Positions 1-8,591 are shown, numbered from the stretch's first letter. The stretch: 26,558 bases of DNA from Tardiphaga sp. (GCA_014377915.1 JACMOT010000130.1:1-26558); one strand, 5' to 3'. The notes: a model not told the origin generated them from the letters alone. Translations and numbers: made by a program.

Positions 1-929
1 GAACGGTCGCCGCGGCAGTCGCCGCGCTTGGTGACGAAGTTGTAGATGCCGCCCTTGCCCTCGCAATTGCCGGGGTACCAGTTCTGCACCGTCCAATATT
101 TGATCTCGGCATCGTCATGGGTGATGAGCTCGACCACCGCGGCGTGCAGCTGGTTTTCATCGCGCTGCGGCGCCGTGCAGCCTTCGAGGTAGCTGACATA
201 GGCGCCCTTGTCGGCGATGATCAGCGTGCGTTCGAACTGGCCGGTGTTGCGTTCGTTGATCCGGAAATAGGTCGACAGCTCCATCGGGCACTTCACGCCC
301 GGCGGCACGTAGACGAACGAGCTGTCGGGGAATACGGCGGAGTTCAGCGTGGCATAGTAATTGTCCGTCGTCGGCACCACCGTACCAAGATACTTTCGTA
401 CCAGTTCGGGATGCTCGCGGATGGCTTCCGAGATCGGCATGAAGATCACGCCAGCCTGCTTCAGCTCCTTCTGGAAGGTGGTGGCGACCGAAACCGAATC
501 GAACACCGCGTCGACCGCGATGCGCCGTTCACCCTCGGGACGCACGACGCCTTCGAGCATCTCGACTTCGCGCAGCGGAATACCGAGCTTCTTGTACGTC
601 TCAAGGATATCCGGATCGATTTCGTCCAGTGATCCGATCGTCTTCTTCGGCTTCGGAGCCGAATAATAATACAGATCCTGGAAATCGATCTTCGGATAAT
701 TCACCCGCGCCCAGACCGGCTCATCCATGGTCAGCCAGCGGCGGTAGGCCTCAAGCCTCCACTGCAGCATCCAGTCAGGCTCGTTCTTCTTGGCGGAGAT
801 GAACCGGACAATATCTTCCGACAGCCCCTTGGGGGCCTTGTCGGATTCGATGTCCGTGACGAATCCATAACGATATTGATCAACATCGATCTCGCGAACG
901 CGATCGACGGTTTCTTGTACGGCAGCCAT
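1..929 (-). CDS. sufB: Fe-S cluster assembly scaffold protein SufB (3' part beyond the window)
   Basis: SufB is the core subunit of the cytosolic SufBCD complex, which builds iron-sulfur clusters using sulfur delivered by a cysteine desulfurase. Reading leftward from the ATG at 929, 309 codons are open to the window edge. They include the family's hallmark block around [20 protein letters not shown] and, further on, [21 protein letters not shown] and [11 protein letters not shown]. SufB is normally close to 490 residues, so roughly the last third is missing because the window ends, not because the gene is broken. A good ribosome-binding site (GGAGGACAG) precedes the ATG. It lies 91 bp downstream of the cysteine desulfurase on the same strand, consistent with one operon. 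Family assignment is secure; operon continuation (sufC, sufD, sufS) is inferred. Confidence 0.96.
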   Translation of the reverse strand, partial: MAAVQETVDRVREIDVDQYRYGFVTDIESDKAPKGLSEDIVRFISAKKNEPDWMLQWRLEAYRRWLTMDEPVWARVNYPKIDFQDLYYYSAPKPKKTIGSLDEIDPDILETYKKLGIPLREVEMLEGVVRPEGERRIAVDAVFDSVSVATTFQKELKQAGVIFMPISEAIREHPELVRKYLGTVVPTTDNYYATLNSAVFPDSSFVYVPPGVKCPMELSTYFRINERNTGQFERTLIIADKGAYVSYLEGCTAPQRDENQLHAAVVELITHDDAEIKYWTVQNWYPGNCEGKGGIYNFVTKRGDCRGDR

Positions 930-1020
930 TCTGTCCTCCGCTCGCGGTTTCAAGGACCGCGGTGGATCAAATTACAATCTTGAGGTTCTTTACGACGTTC
1001 AGTTGAGGAAATCACCCGCC

Positions 1021-2187
1021 TTAGAACCGTTCAAGCGGTGTTTCGTCGTTATGTTTAAGTAGTGTGCCTGCGAGCTTTCGCCAAGCCTCCAGACAGCGAT
1101 CGACTTCCGCGCCGGTGGTCGACCATCCCAGACTGACACGAACCGCGCCCCGCGCCAGTTTCGGGCCATAGCCCATGGCTTCCAGTACATAAGATGGCTG
1201 CACCTTGCCCGACGAACAGGCGGAGCCGGACGACACCGCGATACCTTCGAGGTCGAACCCGATGACGGCGGTCTCGGCCCGCAGGCCGGATGCCGCAAAC
1301 AACGTCGTATTCGGCAAACGCGCCGCGTTTTCGGCGAACACCCGAACGCCAGAGTTTTGCCGCAAGCCGTCCTCAAGCCGTTTTTGTAGTTTTCCGACGG
1401 CCGCCATGTCGTCCGCAAGGCCCACTATTGCGGCCCTCGCCGCGGCGCCAAACCCGACAATGCCCGGCACGTTCTCGGTCCCGGCCCGCCGCCCCAGTTC
1501 CTGGCCGCCCCCGCGCAGCAGCGCGTCGAGCCCGACGCCATCGGCCAACACCAGCGCGCCAATGCCCTTGGGGCCGCCGATCTTATGCGCGGAAACACTC
1601 AGCAGATCGGCGCCCAAAACCTTGAGATTGATCGGTATTTTACCAAAGGCCTGAACACCGTCAACATGCAGGAGGCCACCGGCCGTGTGGACGATTTCGG
1701 CGGCTTCCATGACCGGCTGCAGGGCCCCGGTCTCGTTGTTTGCCAACATGATCGAAACCAGCGCCGGCGCCCCTTGCGCCAGCAGCGCGCCCAGATGCGC
1801 GAGATCGACGACTCCGGCTTCCGACACCCGGACGATCCCGATATCCGCGCCCGAAAAACGCCCCCCGGCCAATACGGAGGCGTGCTCGACGGCCGAAACG
1901 ATCAACCTTTCGACGGCTTGTCCGCCATTACGACGCAGACCGGGAGTCAAGGCCAGCGCATTGGCCTCAGTGCCCCCGGAGCTGAACACGTCGTTTCGCG
2001 GGTCGGCATTGCCCGCCGAAGCCACGGCTCCGCGCGCGTCCTCGACCAAGCGGCGCGCGGCTCGACCTTCAGCATGGACCGAGGACGGATTGCCGCTCAG
2101 GTCCCACGCGACGGCCATCGCCTCGCGCGCCTCGCGGCGCAGTGGCGTGGTGGCGTTCCAGTCCAGGTAGACGCGGTCACGAGCCAA
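1021..2187 (-). CDS. Cysteine desulfurase, class I (NifS/IscS type), first gene of the suf cluster
   Basis: This PLP enzyme converts L-cysteine to alanine and passes the sulfur, as a persulfide, to Fe-S assembly. With the start chosen here it is 388 residues, normal for the family. Visible signatures are YLDWNATTPLR at the N-terminus, SSGGTEANALAL, the cofactor lysine in SAHKIGG (Lys202), RAGTENVPGIVGF, and the catalytic loop SSGSACSSG (Cys324). Spacing agrees with Escherichia coli IscS (Lys206, Cys328). The SSGSACSSG loop marks class I (NifS/IscS); SufS-type class II enzymes carry a different loop. The frame stays open upstream to 2385, but no ATG lies there. I chose the TTG at 2187 because AAGG sits about 11 bases upstream, it places YLDWNATT at the usual distance from the N-terminus, and a good promoter lies inside the longer reading. 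Exact start is uncertain. Confidence 0.9.
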   Translation of the reverse strand: MARDRVYLDWNATTPLRREAREAMAVAWDLSGNPSSVHAEGRAARRLVEDARGAVASAGNADPRNDVFSSGGTEANALALTPGLRRNGGQAVERLIVSAVEHASVLAGGRFSGADIGIVRVSEAGVVDLAHLGALLAQGAPALVSIMLANNETGALQPVMEAAEIVHTAGGLLHVDGVQAFGKIPINLKVLGADLLSVSAHKIGGPKGIGALVLADGVGLDALLRGGGQELGRRAGTENVPGIVGFGAAARAAIVGLADDMAAVGKLQKRLEDGLRQNSGVRVFAENAARLPNTTLFAASGLRAETAVIGFDLEGIAVSSGSACSSGKVQPSYVLEAMGYGPKLARGAVRVSLGWSTTGAEVDRCLEAWRKLAGTLLKHNDETPLERF

Positions 2188-2249
2188 TGATTTCAACGCC
2201 TTCGCATGGTTTGATAAATTTTCCGGGAACGCAAATTCGCGTCTTTTTT

Positions 2250-2277
2250 CATATAGGTCGCTTTGGGCCGAAACCAA
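2250..2277 (-). promoter_or_regulatory. Candidate promoter for the cysteine desulfurase-sufB operon
   Basis: On the minus strand, TTGGTT (2277-2272) and TATATG (2255-2250) are separated by 16 bases, resembling a housekeeping -35/-10 pair. Transcription would start near 2243, about 55 bases before the proposed TTG start codon. This argues against translation beginning at the far-upstream TTG at 2385. A short inverted repeat (ACGC, 6-base spacer, GCGT; about 2230-2243) lies around the expected start site and could be an operator. I saw no convincing Irr/ICE or IscR consensus. Motif matching by eye only. Confidence 0.4.
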
Positions 2278-2434
2278 TTCGTCCGCTGTAGCGCGGCTGG
2301 ACGTGAACCGGACATTAAACCACCGCCGTCCGTGCTTTGCAGATTGACGCAGTGCAACATCACACCTAACAGTCCGTCTTCTCAATTAGCTAAGCCCTAC
2401 CAGGCGCAGCCTTGCTTAGCGCCGGAGGCGCCGC

Positions 2435-3724
2435 GTGACGATGACCATGACTTTCGCCGATCTCGCTTTGGCCCCATTGTTGCTGCGCGCACTGGCCGAG
2501 GAAGGCTATGCCAGCCCGACCCCGATCCAGGCCCAGTCAATCCCCATGCTGCTGCAGGGCCGTGACGTGCTTGGCATGGCTCAAACGGGCACCGGCAAGA
2601 CCGCGGCCTTCGCGCTGCCGCTGCTGCATCGCCTGGCCGCGGACCCACGCCCAGCGCCCGAGGGCGGAGCCCGCGTCCTGGTCCTCGCGCCCACGCGTGA
2701 ACTGGTTTCACAGATCGCCGCCGGCTTTGAGACTTTCGGCCGCCATCTGCCGCTTCGCGTGACGACAATCTTCGGTGGCGTCAGTCAGTTCCACCAGGTC
2801 AATACACTGAAGGAAGGCGTCGACATCATCGTGGCCGCGCCGGGGCGCCTGCTGGATTTGATCGAGCAGGGCCTCTGCGACCTCTCCGGGCTCGAGGCGC
2901 TGGTGCTGGATGAGGCCGACCAGATGCTCGACATGGGCTTCGCCAAGCCGATCGAACGCATTGTCGCGACGCTGCCGAAGGATCGGCATACCCTGTTGTT
3001 TTCGGCAACGATGCCGAAATCGATCGCCGCGCTGGCCGAGAGCCTGCTGCGCGATCCCGTGAAAGTCGAGATCGCCCCACCATCGACCACTGTCGACCGG
3101 ATCGAGCAGTCCGTGATGTTCCTCGATGCGGCCCACAAAAAGGCGGCGCTGCTCGAGTTGCTGCGGACGCCGGAGATGGGCCAGGCCGTCGTGTTTACGC
3201 TGCAGAAGAACATTGCCAACGAAGTCTGCGCCTTCATCAGTGAGGCGGGTATCACGGCGGAGGCCCTGCACGGCAACAAGTCGCAGGGGCAGCGGGAGCG
3301 GGCGCTCGACGCCTTCCGCGCCGGTACCGTGCAGGTTCTGGTGGCGACGGACATCGCGGCGCGCGGCATCGATGTCGATACGGTGACGCATGTGTTCAAT
3401 CACGACCTGCCAAGCCTGCCGGAAAGCTATGTCCACCGGATCGGTCGCACCGGGCGCGCCGGGCGCAGCGGCTTCGCTATCACGCTGTGCGATGCCGAGC
3501 AGCGCGCCTGGCTGCATGATGTGGAGCGGGAGATCGGCCGCACCTTGACGGTTCAACAAGATCACCAATGGCATTGCGAAGTGGCCCGACACTCGACCGC
3601 GCGCGCGCCTGTGCTGGGCGGTGGGCCGGTCAAGCAGGTCAAACCTCCGAAAGAGGCGCGCGAGCGCAAGGTCTGGACCGAGGAAGAGAAGCTCGCCGCG
3701 CGCATGGCAGCAAAGGTCGCCTGA
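2435..3724 (+). CDS. DEAD-box ATP-dependent RNA helicase (RhlE-like)
   Basis: Superfamily 2 RNA helicases unwind short RNA duplexes in the cytosol, acting in ribosome assembly or mRNA turnover. All the motifs are present in order: a Q-motif region ending GYASPTPIQAQSIP (residues about 24-37), motif I AQTGTGKT (49-56), Ia PTRELVSQI, Ib APGRLLDL, motif II DEAD (159-162), motif III SAT (190-192), motif V TDIAARGIDV, and motif VI HRIGRTGRAGR (from 334). The 429-residue length and short basic C-terminal tail fit the RhlE/DbpA-like group; a finer name cannot be given. The start is ambiguous: GTG at 2435 and ATGs at 2441 and 2447 are in frame (Met-Thr-Met-Thr-Met-Thr). GGAGG at 2424-2428 is best spaced for the GTG. 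It is divergent from the desulfurase. Confidence 0.94.
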   Translation: MTMTMTFADLALAPLLLRALAEEGYASPTPIQAQSIPMLLQGRDVLGMAQTGTGKTAAFALPLLHRLAADPRPAPEGGARVLVLAPTRELVSQIAAGFETFGRHLPLRVTTIFGGVSQFHQVNTLKEGVDIIVAAPGRLLDLIEQGLCDLSGLEALVLDEADQMLDMGFAKPIERIVATLPKDRHTLLFSATMPKSIAALAESLLRDPVKVEIAPPSTTVDRIEQSVMFLDAAHKKAALLELLRTPEMGQAVVFTLQKNIANEVCAFISEAGITAEALHGNKSQGQRERALDAFRAGTVQVLVATDIAARGIDVDTVTHVFNHDLPSLPESYVHRIGRTGRAGRSGFAITLCDAEQRAWLHDVEREIGRTLTVQQDHQWHCEVARHSTARAPVLGGGPVKQVKPPKEARERKVWTEEEKLAARMAAKVA

Positions 3725-4097
3725 GCGGAACCCGCCGGACTGTCACCGGCCAGGTCACGCTATTGGGGGATCGGAATCGGCCACGAGAGATCGTGGCCAA
3801 ACTGGAATAAACAGCGCTATCGGGCCTGGCTGGTGCGCCTCACGGCAACCAAACTATCTTGCGCCGTGGCCGAAAGCGCCTCCCGCCTGCCCTGTCTGCC
3901 CCAGCAAACCCGTGGCACCCTGTTCAAGATGCTTGCTTTTTGCCCTGTGCCTCATGGTAGAACGCGGCCTCAGTCTCACCCGGCGCCGTCCAAAATCCAG
4001 CGACGACGCCCGATCGCCCCTTTATTCGCAGGGCTTGTCCGGGCTTCGGTCCCGATGATCCCGGTTCGAAGTCGGTTGATTTTGCCAAGGATCACCA
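3725..4097. other. Intergenic stretch without a recognisable gene
   Basis: Between the helicase stop and the hydrolase start lie 373 bases. Small open frames occur but none has a ribosome-binding site and recognisable protein. The only structure I see is a perfect 8-bp inverted repeat at 3779-3798 shortly after the helicase. The hydrolase promoter should lie in the right-hand part, but no strong -35/-10 pair stands out. Confidence 0.6.
3779..3798 (+). terminator. Hairpin downstream of the helicase, weak terminator candidate
   Basis: GGCCACGA and TCGTGGCC form a perfect 8-bp stem around a GAGA loop, 55 bases after the helicase stop codon. No run of T follows on either strand, so it is not a classic intrinsic terminator. 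It may instead protect the 3' end of the transcript. Confidence 0.35.
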
Positions 4098-4745
4098 ATG
4101 CCTGAAGTCATTTTCACCGGCCCCGCCGGCCGCATCGAAGGCCGTTATCATCCGGCCAAGCAGAAGAATGCGCCGATTGCGATGGTGCTGCACCCGCATC
4201 CGCAGTTCGCCGGTACCATGAACCACCAGATCATCTACCAGTGCTATTATGCCTTCGTGCATCGCGGCTTCTCGGTGCTGCGCTTCAACTTCCGCGGCGT
4301 CGGCCGCAGCCAGGGCTCGTTCGATCACGGCACCGGCGAGTTGTCGGACGCCGCGGCGGCGCTCGACTGGGCACAGACGATCAATCCAGAAGCCCGCGCC
4401 TGCTGGGTCGCCGGCTTCTCGTTTGGCGCATGGATCGGCATGCAGCTTCTGATGCGCCGCCCCGAGGTCGAAGGCTTCATTTCGATCGCGCCACAGCCCA
4501 ACCTGTATGATTTTTCGTTCCTGGCGCCCTGCCCGTCATCGGGGCTGATCGTGCATGGCGACAAGGATCTGGTAGCGCCCGCCAAAGACATCAACACCCT
4601 GGTCGAAAAGCTGAAGACCCAGAAGGGTATCGTCATCGACCAGCATGTCATCCCCGGCGCCAACCACTTCTTCGACGGCAAGCTGCAGCCGCTGATGGAA
4701 TCGGTCACGGGCTATCTCGACATGCGCCTGGCCAACGTTCGCTGA
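4098..4745 (+). CDS. Small alpha/beta hydrolase (dienelactone-hydrolase-like fold)
   Basis: A 215-residue cytosolic alpha/beta hydrolase with no signal peptide. The nucleophile elbow is GFSFG (Ser108). The acid is most likely Asp157 in HGDKD and the base His190 in GANHFF, giving a complete Ser-Asp-His triad in the correct order. The N-terminal block LHPHPQFAGTMNH and the FNFRGVGRSQG strand-loop are typical of a widespread bacterial family annotated only as alpha/beta hydrolase. Members are probably esterases or acylhydrolases; the substrate is not known. AAGGA about nine bases before the ATG supports this start. It stands alone on the plus strand and ends in a strong intrinsic terminator, so it looks monocistronic. 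Confidence 0.92.
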   Translation: MPEVIFTGPAGRIEGRYHPAKQKNAPIAMVLHPHPQFAGTMNHQIIYQCYYAFVHRGFSVLRFNFRGVGRSQGSFDHGTGELSDAAAALDWAQTINPEARACWVAGFSFGAWIGMQLLMRRPEVEGFISIAPQPNLYDFSFLAPCPSSGLIVHGDKDLVAPAKDINTLVEKLKTQKGIVIDQHVIPGANHFFDGKLQPLMESVTGYLDMRLANVR

Positions 4746-4770
4746 CCACATCGGCCAAGTCGATATCGAA

Positions 4771-4803
4771 GGGGCGCCGCGCCATGCGCGGTGCCCCTTT
4801 TTT
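4771..4803 (+). terminator. Intrinsic terminator of the alpha/beta hydrolase gene
   Basis: A 12-bp stem (4771-4782 with 4786-4797, one G-U pair, loop CAT) is followed directly by six T residues. It lies 26 bases after the hydrolase stop codon, a textbook rho-independent terminator on the plus strand. Confidence 0.9.
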
Positions 4804-4834
4804 ATGCGTGAACGGCTGAGTTGTCTTTCGCAGG

Positions 4835-4866
4835 AAAACCCTTCGGCCGGGGCATGGCCGAAGGGT
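4835..4866 (-). terminator. Intrinsic terminator of the porin gene
   Basis: ACCCTTCGGCC (4838-4848) and GGCCGAAGGGT (4856-4866) form a perfect 11-bp stem with a 7-base loop. Read on the minus strand it is followed by TTTTCC. It lies about 48 bases beyond the porin stop codon and back to back with the hydrolase terminator, insulating the two convergent genes. Confidence 0.85.
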
Positions 4867-4913
4867 CATGGGGATCTACGTTCGACGTTTCAGATGCCTG
4901 TACTGGAACCAGA

Positions 4914-6443
4914 TCAGAACGAACGCAGGATCTGAACCGCGCCGCTGTAGATGTTCTGATCCTTAAGCTGGTACTGCTTTCCGCCCTGCTTACCGGAAAC
5001 GCTGGTACCCGTGTAGGTACCATCGAGGCTCTGATCGAGTCGGCTGTAAGTGAGTTCAGTCGACAGGGTCAGGTTCTTGACCGGGGTCCAGGAAGTGACG
5101 GTGCCGATCTGGGCAAGACCCAGGTCGAAGTTGTTGGTTCCACCGGTGATGAAGCCAGCCGAGGTAGCTGCTGTTGCAGACGCTGAATTTGTGCCCGCGC
5201 CTGCCGTGGTGCTGGCGAAAGCGGTACCGAGCAACGCATTGCCCGCGTCACCGTAGGAGATGTGGCTGTAGTTACCGAACAGCGAGGTGCGCCAGTTCGG
5301 GTTCCAGTAGTGCTCGAAAAACGCGCTGACTTCCCAGGCAGTGCTCTGCTGGATCTGACCGTTGTTGTTGTAAACGCCGTCCAGAACATAGCCGAAGCCC
5401 ATGCTGTTGCCATCGAACTTGGCATAACGTCCACCGCCCGAAGTGTCTGTCGTACCACCGAAGACATACTTGGCGGCGCCCTTGCCGTAAGCTGCTTCAA
5501 TCTTCAAGCTGTCGCTCGCACCAGTCGGCAGGTTCTTCAACTCGATTGCGCCGCTGACGGCGAAGCCGTAGGCATCGTCGGCGTGGCCCGTCGATTCATT
5601 CGAGCCGTAGAAGCCGGGCGTCGAGGTATGCATCGCTGCGGCACCGTGCAGGCTGCCCCAAGCCTGATCGAGGCGGACATTGCCGACGATGTCAGGAATA
5701 TGGTTGCCGCCGGTGGCGTTGCCGAGGAATGTGTTCGAGGTTGCGCCATAGCCCGTTCCAGTGAACGTGCTCGCTCCGGGTCCAGCGATGAAGGTGTTGG
5801 TGTTGTACAGGCCAGCGTTGCGATAGGCTGAGCCGTTCTCAACCGAGAGCGTTGCCGACACGCCATTTCCGAAGCTTGCAGTGTAGGCGAGCTGGGCGAT
5901 ACCGGTTGCGTTGTTCGAACCGGCGTTGAAGCCCGACGAGATCGTTGGCTTGGTGAGCGCCCACTGCGGGTCGAACTGCGAAACAGCCTTACCCATGGTG
6001 AAGCCGGCGAACTGGACGAACGCGAAGTCGACTTCGACGAAACCGCCGGCGATCGATTCACGGTTCTGCGTGAAATCGAACAGCATGCTCGAATAGGTGC
6101 GAACGACGCCGTATTCGGTCGCGGTACGGGTATCCAGTGTGCCGATGACACGCTCGCGGGTAAGGAAGTTGTCCTTGGTCCACAGGTTGTTGCCGCCGGC
6201 GCCGCCCTGCCAGTAAGGCGTGTCCTGGGCATTGCCGTTGAAGGTGGTGTTGAGGCGGATTGCGCCGCCGATCTTGATGCAGGTGTCGGTGCCGGGGATG
6301 TAGTAGAAACCAGCGCCGTACAGCGAGCAGACCTTCACGTATTCGACCGCTTTGGCCTTGACGGGAAGATCGGCCGCGTGCGCTGCGCCGAATGCGAGCA
6401 GGCTCGCCGCCGAGCCGAGAACAAGGCCCTTAATGCTAGTCAT
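4914..6443 (-). CDS. Outer-membrane porin (alphaproteobacterial porin family 2)
   Basis: A 509-residue beta-barrel porin for passive diffusion of small solutes across the outer membrane. It begins with a clear Sec signal peptide, with cleavage predicted after Ala-His-Ala at residue 23, before ADLPVKAK. The mature N-terminus has the pattern typical of rhizobial porins: CSLYGAGFYYIPGTDTCIKI, with cysteines 39 and 55 likely to form a disulfide. Then come alternating aromatic/polar strands and Gly/Asn/Ser/Thr-rich loops. It ends in a terminal phenylalanine (QILRSF), the usual outer-membrane assembly signal. GGAGG four bases before the ATG supports the start. It has its own terminator and is divergent from a MarR-type regulator. 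Ion selectivity cannot be read from sequence. Confidence 0.95.
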   Translation of the reverse strand: MTSIKGLVLGSAASLLAFGAAHAADLPVKAKAVEYVKVCSLYGAGFYYIPGTDTCIKIGGAIRLNTTFNGNAQDTPYWQGGAGGNNLWTKDNFLTRERVIGTLDTRTATEYGVVRTYSSMLFDFTQNRESIAGGFVEVDFAFVQFAGFTMGKAVSQFDPQWALTKPTISSGFNAGSNNATGIAQLAYTASFGNGVSATLSVENGSAYRNAGLYNTNTFIAGPGASTFTGTGYGATSNTFLGNATGGNHIPDIVGNVRLDQAWGSLHGAAAMHTSTPGFYGSNESTGHADDAYGFAVSGAIELKNLPTGASDSLKIEAAYGKGAAKYVFGGTTDTSGGGRYAKFDGNSMGFGYVLDGVYNNNGQIQQSTAWEVSAFFEHYWNPNWRTSLFGNYSHISYGDAGNALLGTAFASTTAGAGTNSASATAATSAGFITGGTNNFDLGLAQIGTVTSWTPVKNLTLSTELTYSRLDQSLDGTYTGTSVSGKQGGKQYQLKDQNIYSGAVQILRSF

Positions 6444-6767
6444 GTAACCTCCAAGTTGCTGAAGAAACGAACCGATCCGGCTGCCCCGGACGGGTGCGCT
6501 TGTCCCGCCAATCGTCCCGATTCACAGGCGTCGGCGATGCCGTTGCCCGCGCATGCGCGACGATCGTTCGGGAGGTTCACCAGATTGCCCCTGATGAACC
6601 CGGTACCACCTAGTGCGACAATGAGCCTTTTTTCAAAGCCTTATTTTTTCCTGTTTAAGATCGCTTCGCGGTTGTGGTATCGCCGCAACAGTTTTGTCAC
6701 TGATCATTTACATATGAGCCAAAATCACGCATTTTGGGGGACATCACGAACAGGTGTTTGGTGCGGA
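6444..6767. other. Divergent intergenic region between porin and MarR regulator
   Basis: These 324 bases contain the porin leader, the candidate porin promoter, and an AT-rich patch (about 6630-6720) that stands out from the GC-rich surroundings. The patch probably also holds the regulator's promoter. No tRNA or small-RNA gene was recognised. If the regulator starts at 6714 rather than 6768, the region is shorter on that side. Confidence 0.5.
6608..6636 (-). promoter_or_regulatory. Candidate porin promoter
   Basis: On the minus strand TTGAAA (6636-6631) and CTAGGT (6613-6608) are 17 bases apart, a reasonable -35/-10 pair for an abundant porin. The mRNA would have a leader of roughly 160 bases. 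The -10 match is only partial. Confidence 0.35.
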
Positions 6768-7316
6768 ATGGTAATGCGGCGTAGGCCCTCGATCGATGGC
6801 GTAACGGTATCCGGGTCGGGCAAGCCGCTTGCGGGAAAGAAGCTGGCAGCGCACCAGCGTGATTCGTTCGATGCCTTTCTCTGGAACATCTTTTCGATCA
6901 GCAATTTTTTCGAAGAGATCAGCTTTGCCTGGGCCAAGATGCTCGGCGTCAACGTTCATCAGTGGATGATCCTGATGGCGATCCGCGATCTCGATCGCGG
7001 CCACGGCGTTTCGGTCACCGGCGTCTCGGCGAAACTTCATGCCGATGCCTCTTTTGTGACGTCGCAGAGCAAGAGCCTGCAGAAACTCGGCTTCCTCAGC
7101 CGCGTCAATTCGGTCACGGATGCCCGCGTCGTGCTGATGTCGCTTACCGCCAAGGCCACGACGGAAATCGGCAAACTGCTGGCGGCGCAGGAGCCGGCGA
7201 AAAAGTCGATCTTTTGCGACCTTGAGGGCCATTCGCTGGATGACGTCAACGCCAAGCTGGCGATGCTCTGCGAGAAGTTTCAGCGGACCGCCAAACGGCT
7301 GGCCGCCGAATTGTAG
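6768..7316 (+). CDS. MarR-family winged-helix transcriptional regulator
   Basis: A cytosolic DNA-binding protein of about 182 residues, predicted to act as a dimer. The N-terminal part (FDAFLWNIFSISNFFEEISF) is a dimerisation helix. Then come LGVNVHQWMILMAI, the helix-turn-helix VSVTGVSAKLHADASFVTSQ and the recognition/wing stretch LQKLGFLSRVNSVTDARVVL, where DARVV followed by SLT is the MarR wing. The start is unclear. ATGs at 6714, 6768 and 6774 are in frame, and the frame extends further back into the porin leader. I prefer 6768 (or 6774) because AGGTG lies about 11 bases upstream and family members tend to start shortly before the Arg-rich stretch. It is divergent from the porin and its target is unknown. 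It converges with anmK with only 6 bp between stop codons. Confidence 0.85.
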   Translation: MVMRRRPSIDGVTVSGSGKPLAGKKLAAHQRDSFDAFLWNIFSISNFFEEISFAWAKMLGVNVHQWMILMAIRDLDRGHGVSVTGVSAKLHADASFVTSQSKSLQKLGFLSRVNSVTDARVVLMSLTAKATTEIGKLLAAQEPAKKSIFCDLEGHSLDDVNAKLAMLCEKFQRTAKRLAAEL

Positions 7317-7322
7317 CGGCGC

Positions 7323-8426
7323 TCAGGCTGGCCGCATGACCGATCCACCTGTCATCGCAACCGGCACGCCCGTCGTCTCGGGATAACTCAGCGCCAGGCC
7401 GTGCAGGCTCCGCACCGCGAGAAATCCGAACGCCTGCGCTTCCATCGCATCGGCGGACCAGTCCAGCGAACCGGCGGGCTCGACGCGTGCCGGCGTCAAC
7501 CGGTCGCGCAACATTGCCAGCAGGGTCAGATTTCGGGCGCCACCGCCTGCGATGATCCAGCAATGCGGCAGCTTCGGCAACAACGGCGCAATGCTGGCAA
7601 TTGCCGCCGCCCTGAGGGCCGTGAGCGTCGCCGCGCCGTCCGCCGGCGCCAGTTCGGGAAGCACCAGCCCGGCAAAATGGTTGCGGTCGAGCGATTTCGG
7701 CGGTGGCGCGGCAAAAAAGGCCAGCCGCAACTGCGCGGCGATCCAGGCCTCGTCCACCCTGCCCTGCGCCGCCAGCCGGCCGCCGTCATCGAACGGCTGG
7801 CCGGTCGTGCGCAGCATGAAATCATCGAGCAGCGCGTTGCCCGGTCCGGTGTCGCAGGCGATCAGCCCGTCATCGCCATCGATATAGGTGATGTTGGAGA
7901 CCCCGCCGATATTGACCACGACAACCGGCCCGTCGCGGTCCAGCGCCTGCGTCAGCGCGCGGTGATAGACCGGGACCAACGGCGCGCCCTGGCCGCCGGC
8001 GGCGACATCCGCGGCGCGGAAATCATGCACGACCGGAATTTGAACGGCGCGCGCCAGCATGGCGGCATCGCCGATCTGCACGGTCAGCCGCTCCGCGGGC
8101 CGGTGCAGCACGGTCTGGCCGTGAAAGCCGATCACGTCGACATTAGCCGCGGCGATGTGATTTTGCGCGAGAAATGCCGCCACCGCCTCGACATGGGCCG
8201 CTGTCACCACCCGCTCGGCCTCGGCCAGAATACCCGGCCGGTCGTCGCGGCGCGACAGCGCCACGGCCTCGGCCAGCGCCTGGCGCAGCACGGACCGCTC
8301 GGGACCGCTATAGACACGGTAGCCGGTCGGCCCGAACGTCCGCACGCGCTGCCCATCGGTCTCGATCAGGGCGACGTCGACGCCGTCCAGCGAGGTCCCG
8401 CTCATCAGCCCGATCGCGGTCAGCAT
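7323..8426 (-). CDS. anmK: Anhydro-N-acetylmuramic acid kinase (murein recycling)
   Basis: AnmK opens the 1,6-anhydro ring of anhydro-MurNAc with ATP and water to give MurNAc-6-phosphate, salvaging cell-wall sugar in the cytosol. At 367 residues it matches the family (E. coli 369). Signatures are GLMSGTSLDGVDVALIETDG at the N-terminus (nucleotide site), GFHGQTVLH, HDFRAADVAAGGQGAPLVP, NIGGVSNITYI, CDTGPGNALLDDFM and WIIAGGGARN. The frame is open to a TTG at 8471. I chose the ATG at 8426 because it puts the conserved LTAIGLMSGTS right at the N-terminus; a GTG at 8435 is an alternative with a better upstream AAAGGA. It is divergent from tyrS. No murQ (etherase) or other recycling gene is adjacent. 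Confidence 0.94.
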   Translation of the reverse strand: MLTAIGLMSGTSLDGVDVALIETDGQRVRTFGPTGYRVYSGPERSVLRQALAEAVALSRRDDRPGILAEAERVVTAAHVEAVAAFLAQNHIAAANVDVIGFHGQTVLHRPAERLTVQIGDAAMLARAVQIPVVHDFRAADVAAGGQGAPLVPVYHRALTQALDRDGPVVVVNIGGVSNITYIDGDDGLIACDTGPGNALLDDFMLRTTGQPFDDGGRLAAQGRVDEAWIAAQLRLAFFAAPPPKSLDRNHFAGLVLPELAPADGAATLTALRAAAIASIAPLLPKLPHCWIIAGGGARNLTLLAMLRDRLTPARVEPAGSLDWSADAMEAQAFGFLAVRSLHGLALSYPETTGVPVAMTGGSVMRPA

Positions 8427-8471
8427 GGTCGGCACGCCCAGGTCATCCTTTACCGCGATTTTGAGGTCCAA

Positions 8472-8499
8472 CTTGTGTCGAACAGCCCGATCTTATAAT
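8472..8499 (+). promoter_or_regulatory. Candidate tyrS promoter
   Basis: A perfect TATAAT lies at 8494-8499, preceded by CTTGTG/TTGTGT (8472-8478) at a spacing of 15-16 bases. Transcription would begin near 8506, about 85 bases before the tyrS ATG. The -35 match is moderate. No T-box-like leader is apparent. Confidence 0.45.
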
Positions 8500-8591
8500 G
8501 CCACACGACGCCTCTGGATGCCGGGACCAGCCTGAACATGCCGACAATCCATTGAGACGGCGTAAAGCATCATGATCCGGATTGCCCAGCG

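Noticed and set aside
1..929. sufB as a truncated gene
   Set aside because: The reading frame is open to the window edge, so the missing C-terminus reflects the window boundary.
7401..8498. A 365-codon plus-strand frame over anmK
   Set aside because: Shadow frame: anmK on the other strand carries every family motif, while this frame has an Arg/Gln/His-rich, motif-free sequence.
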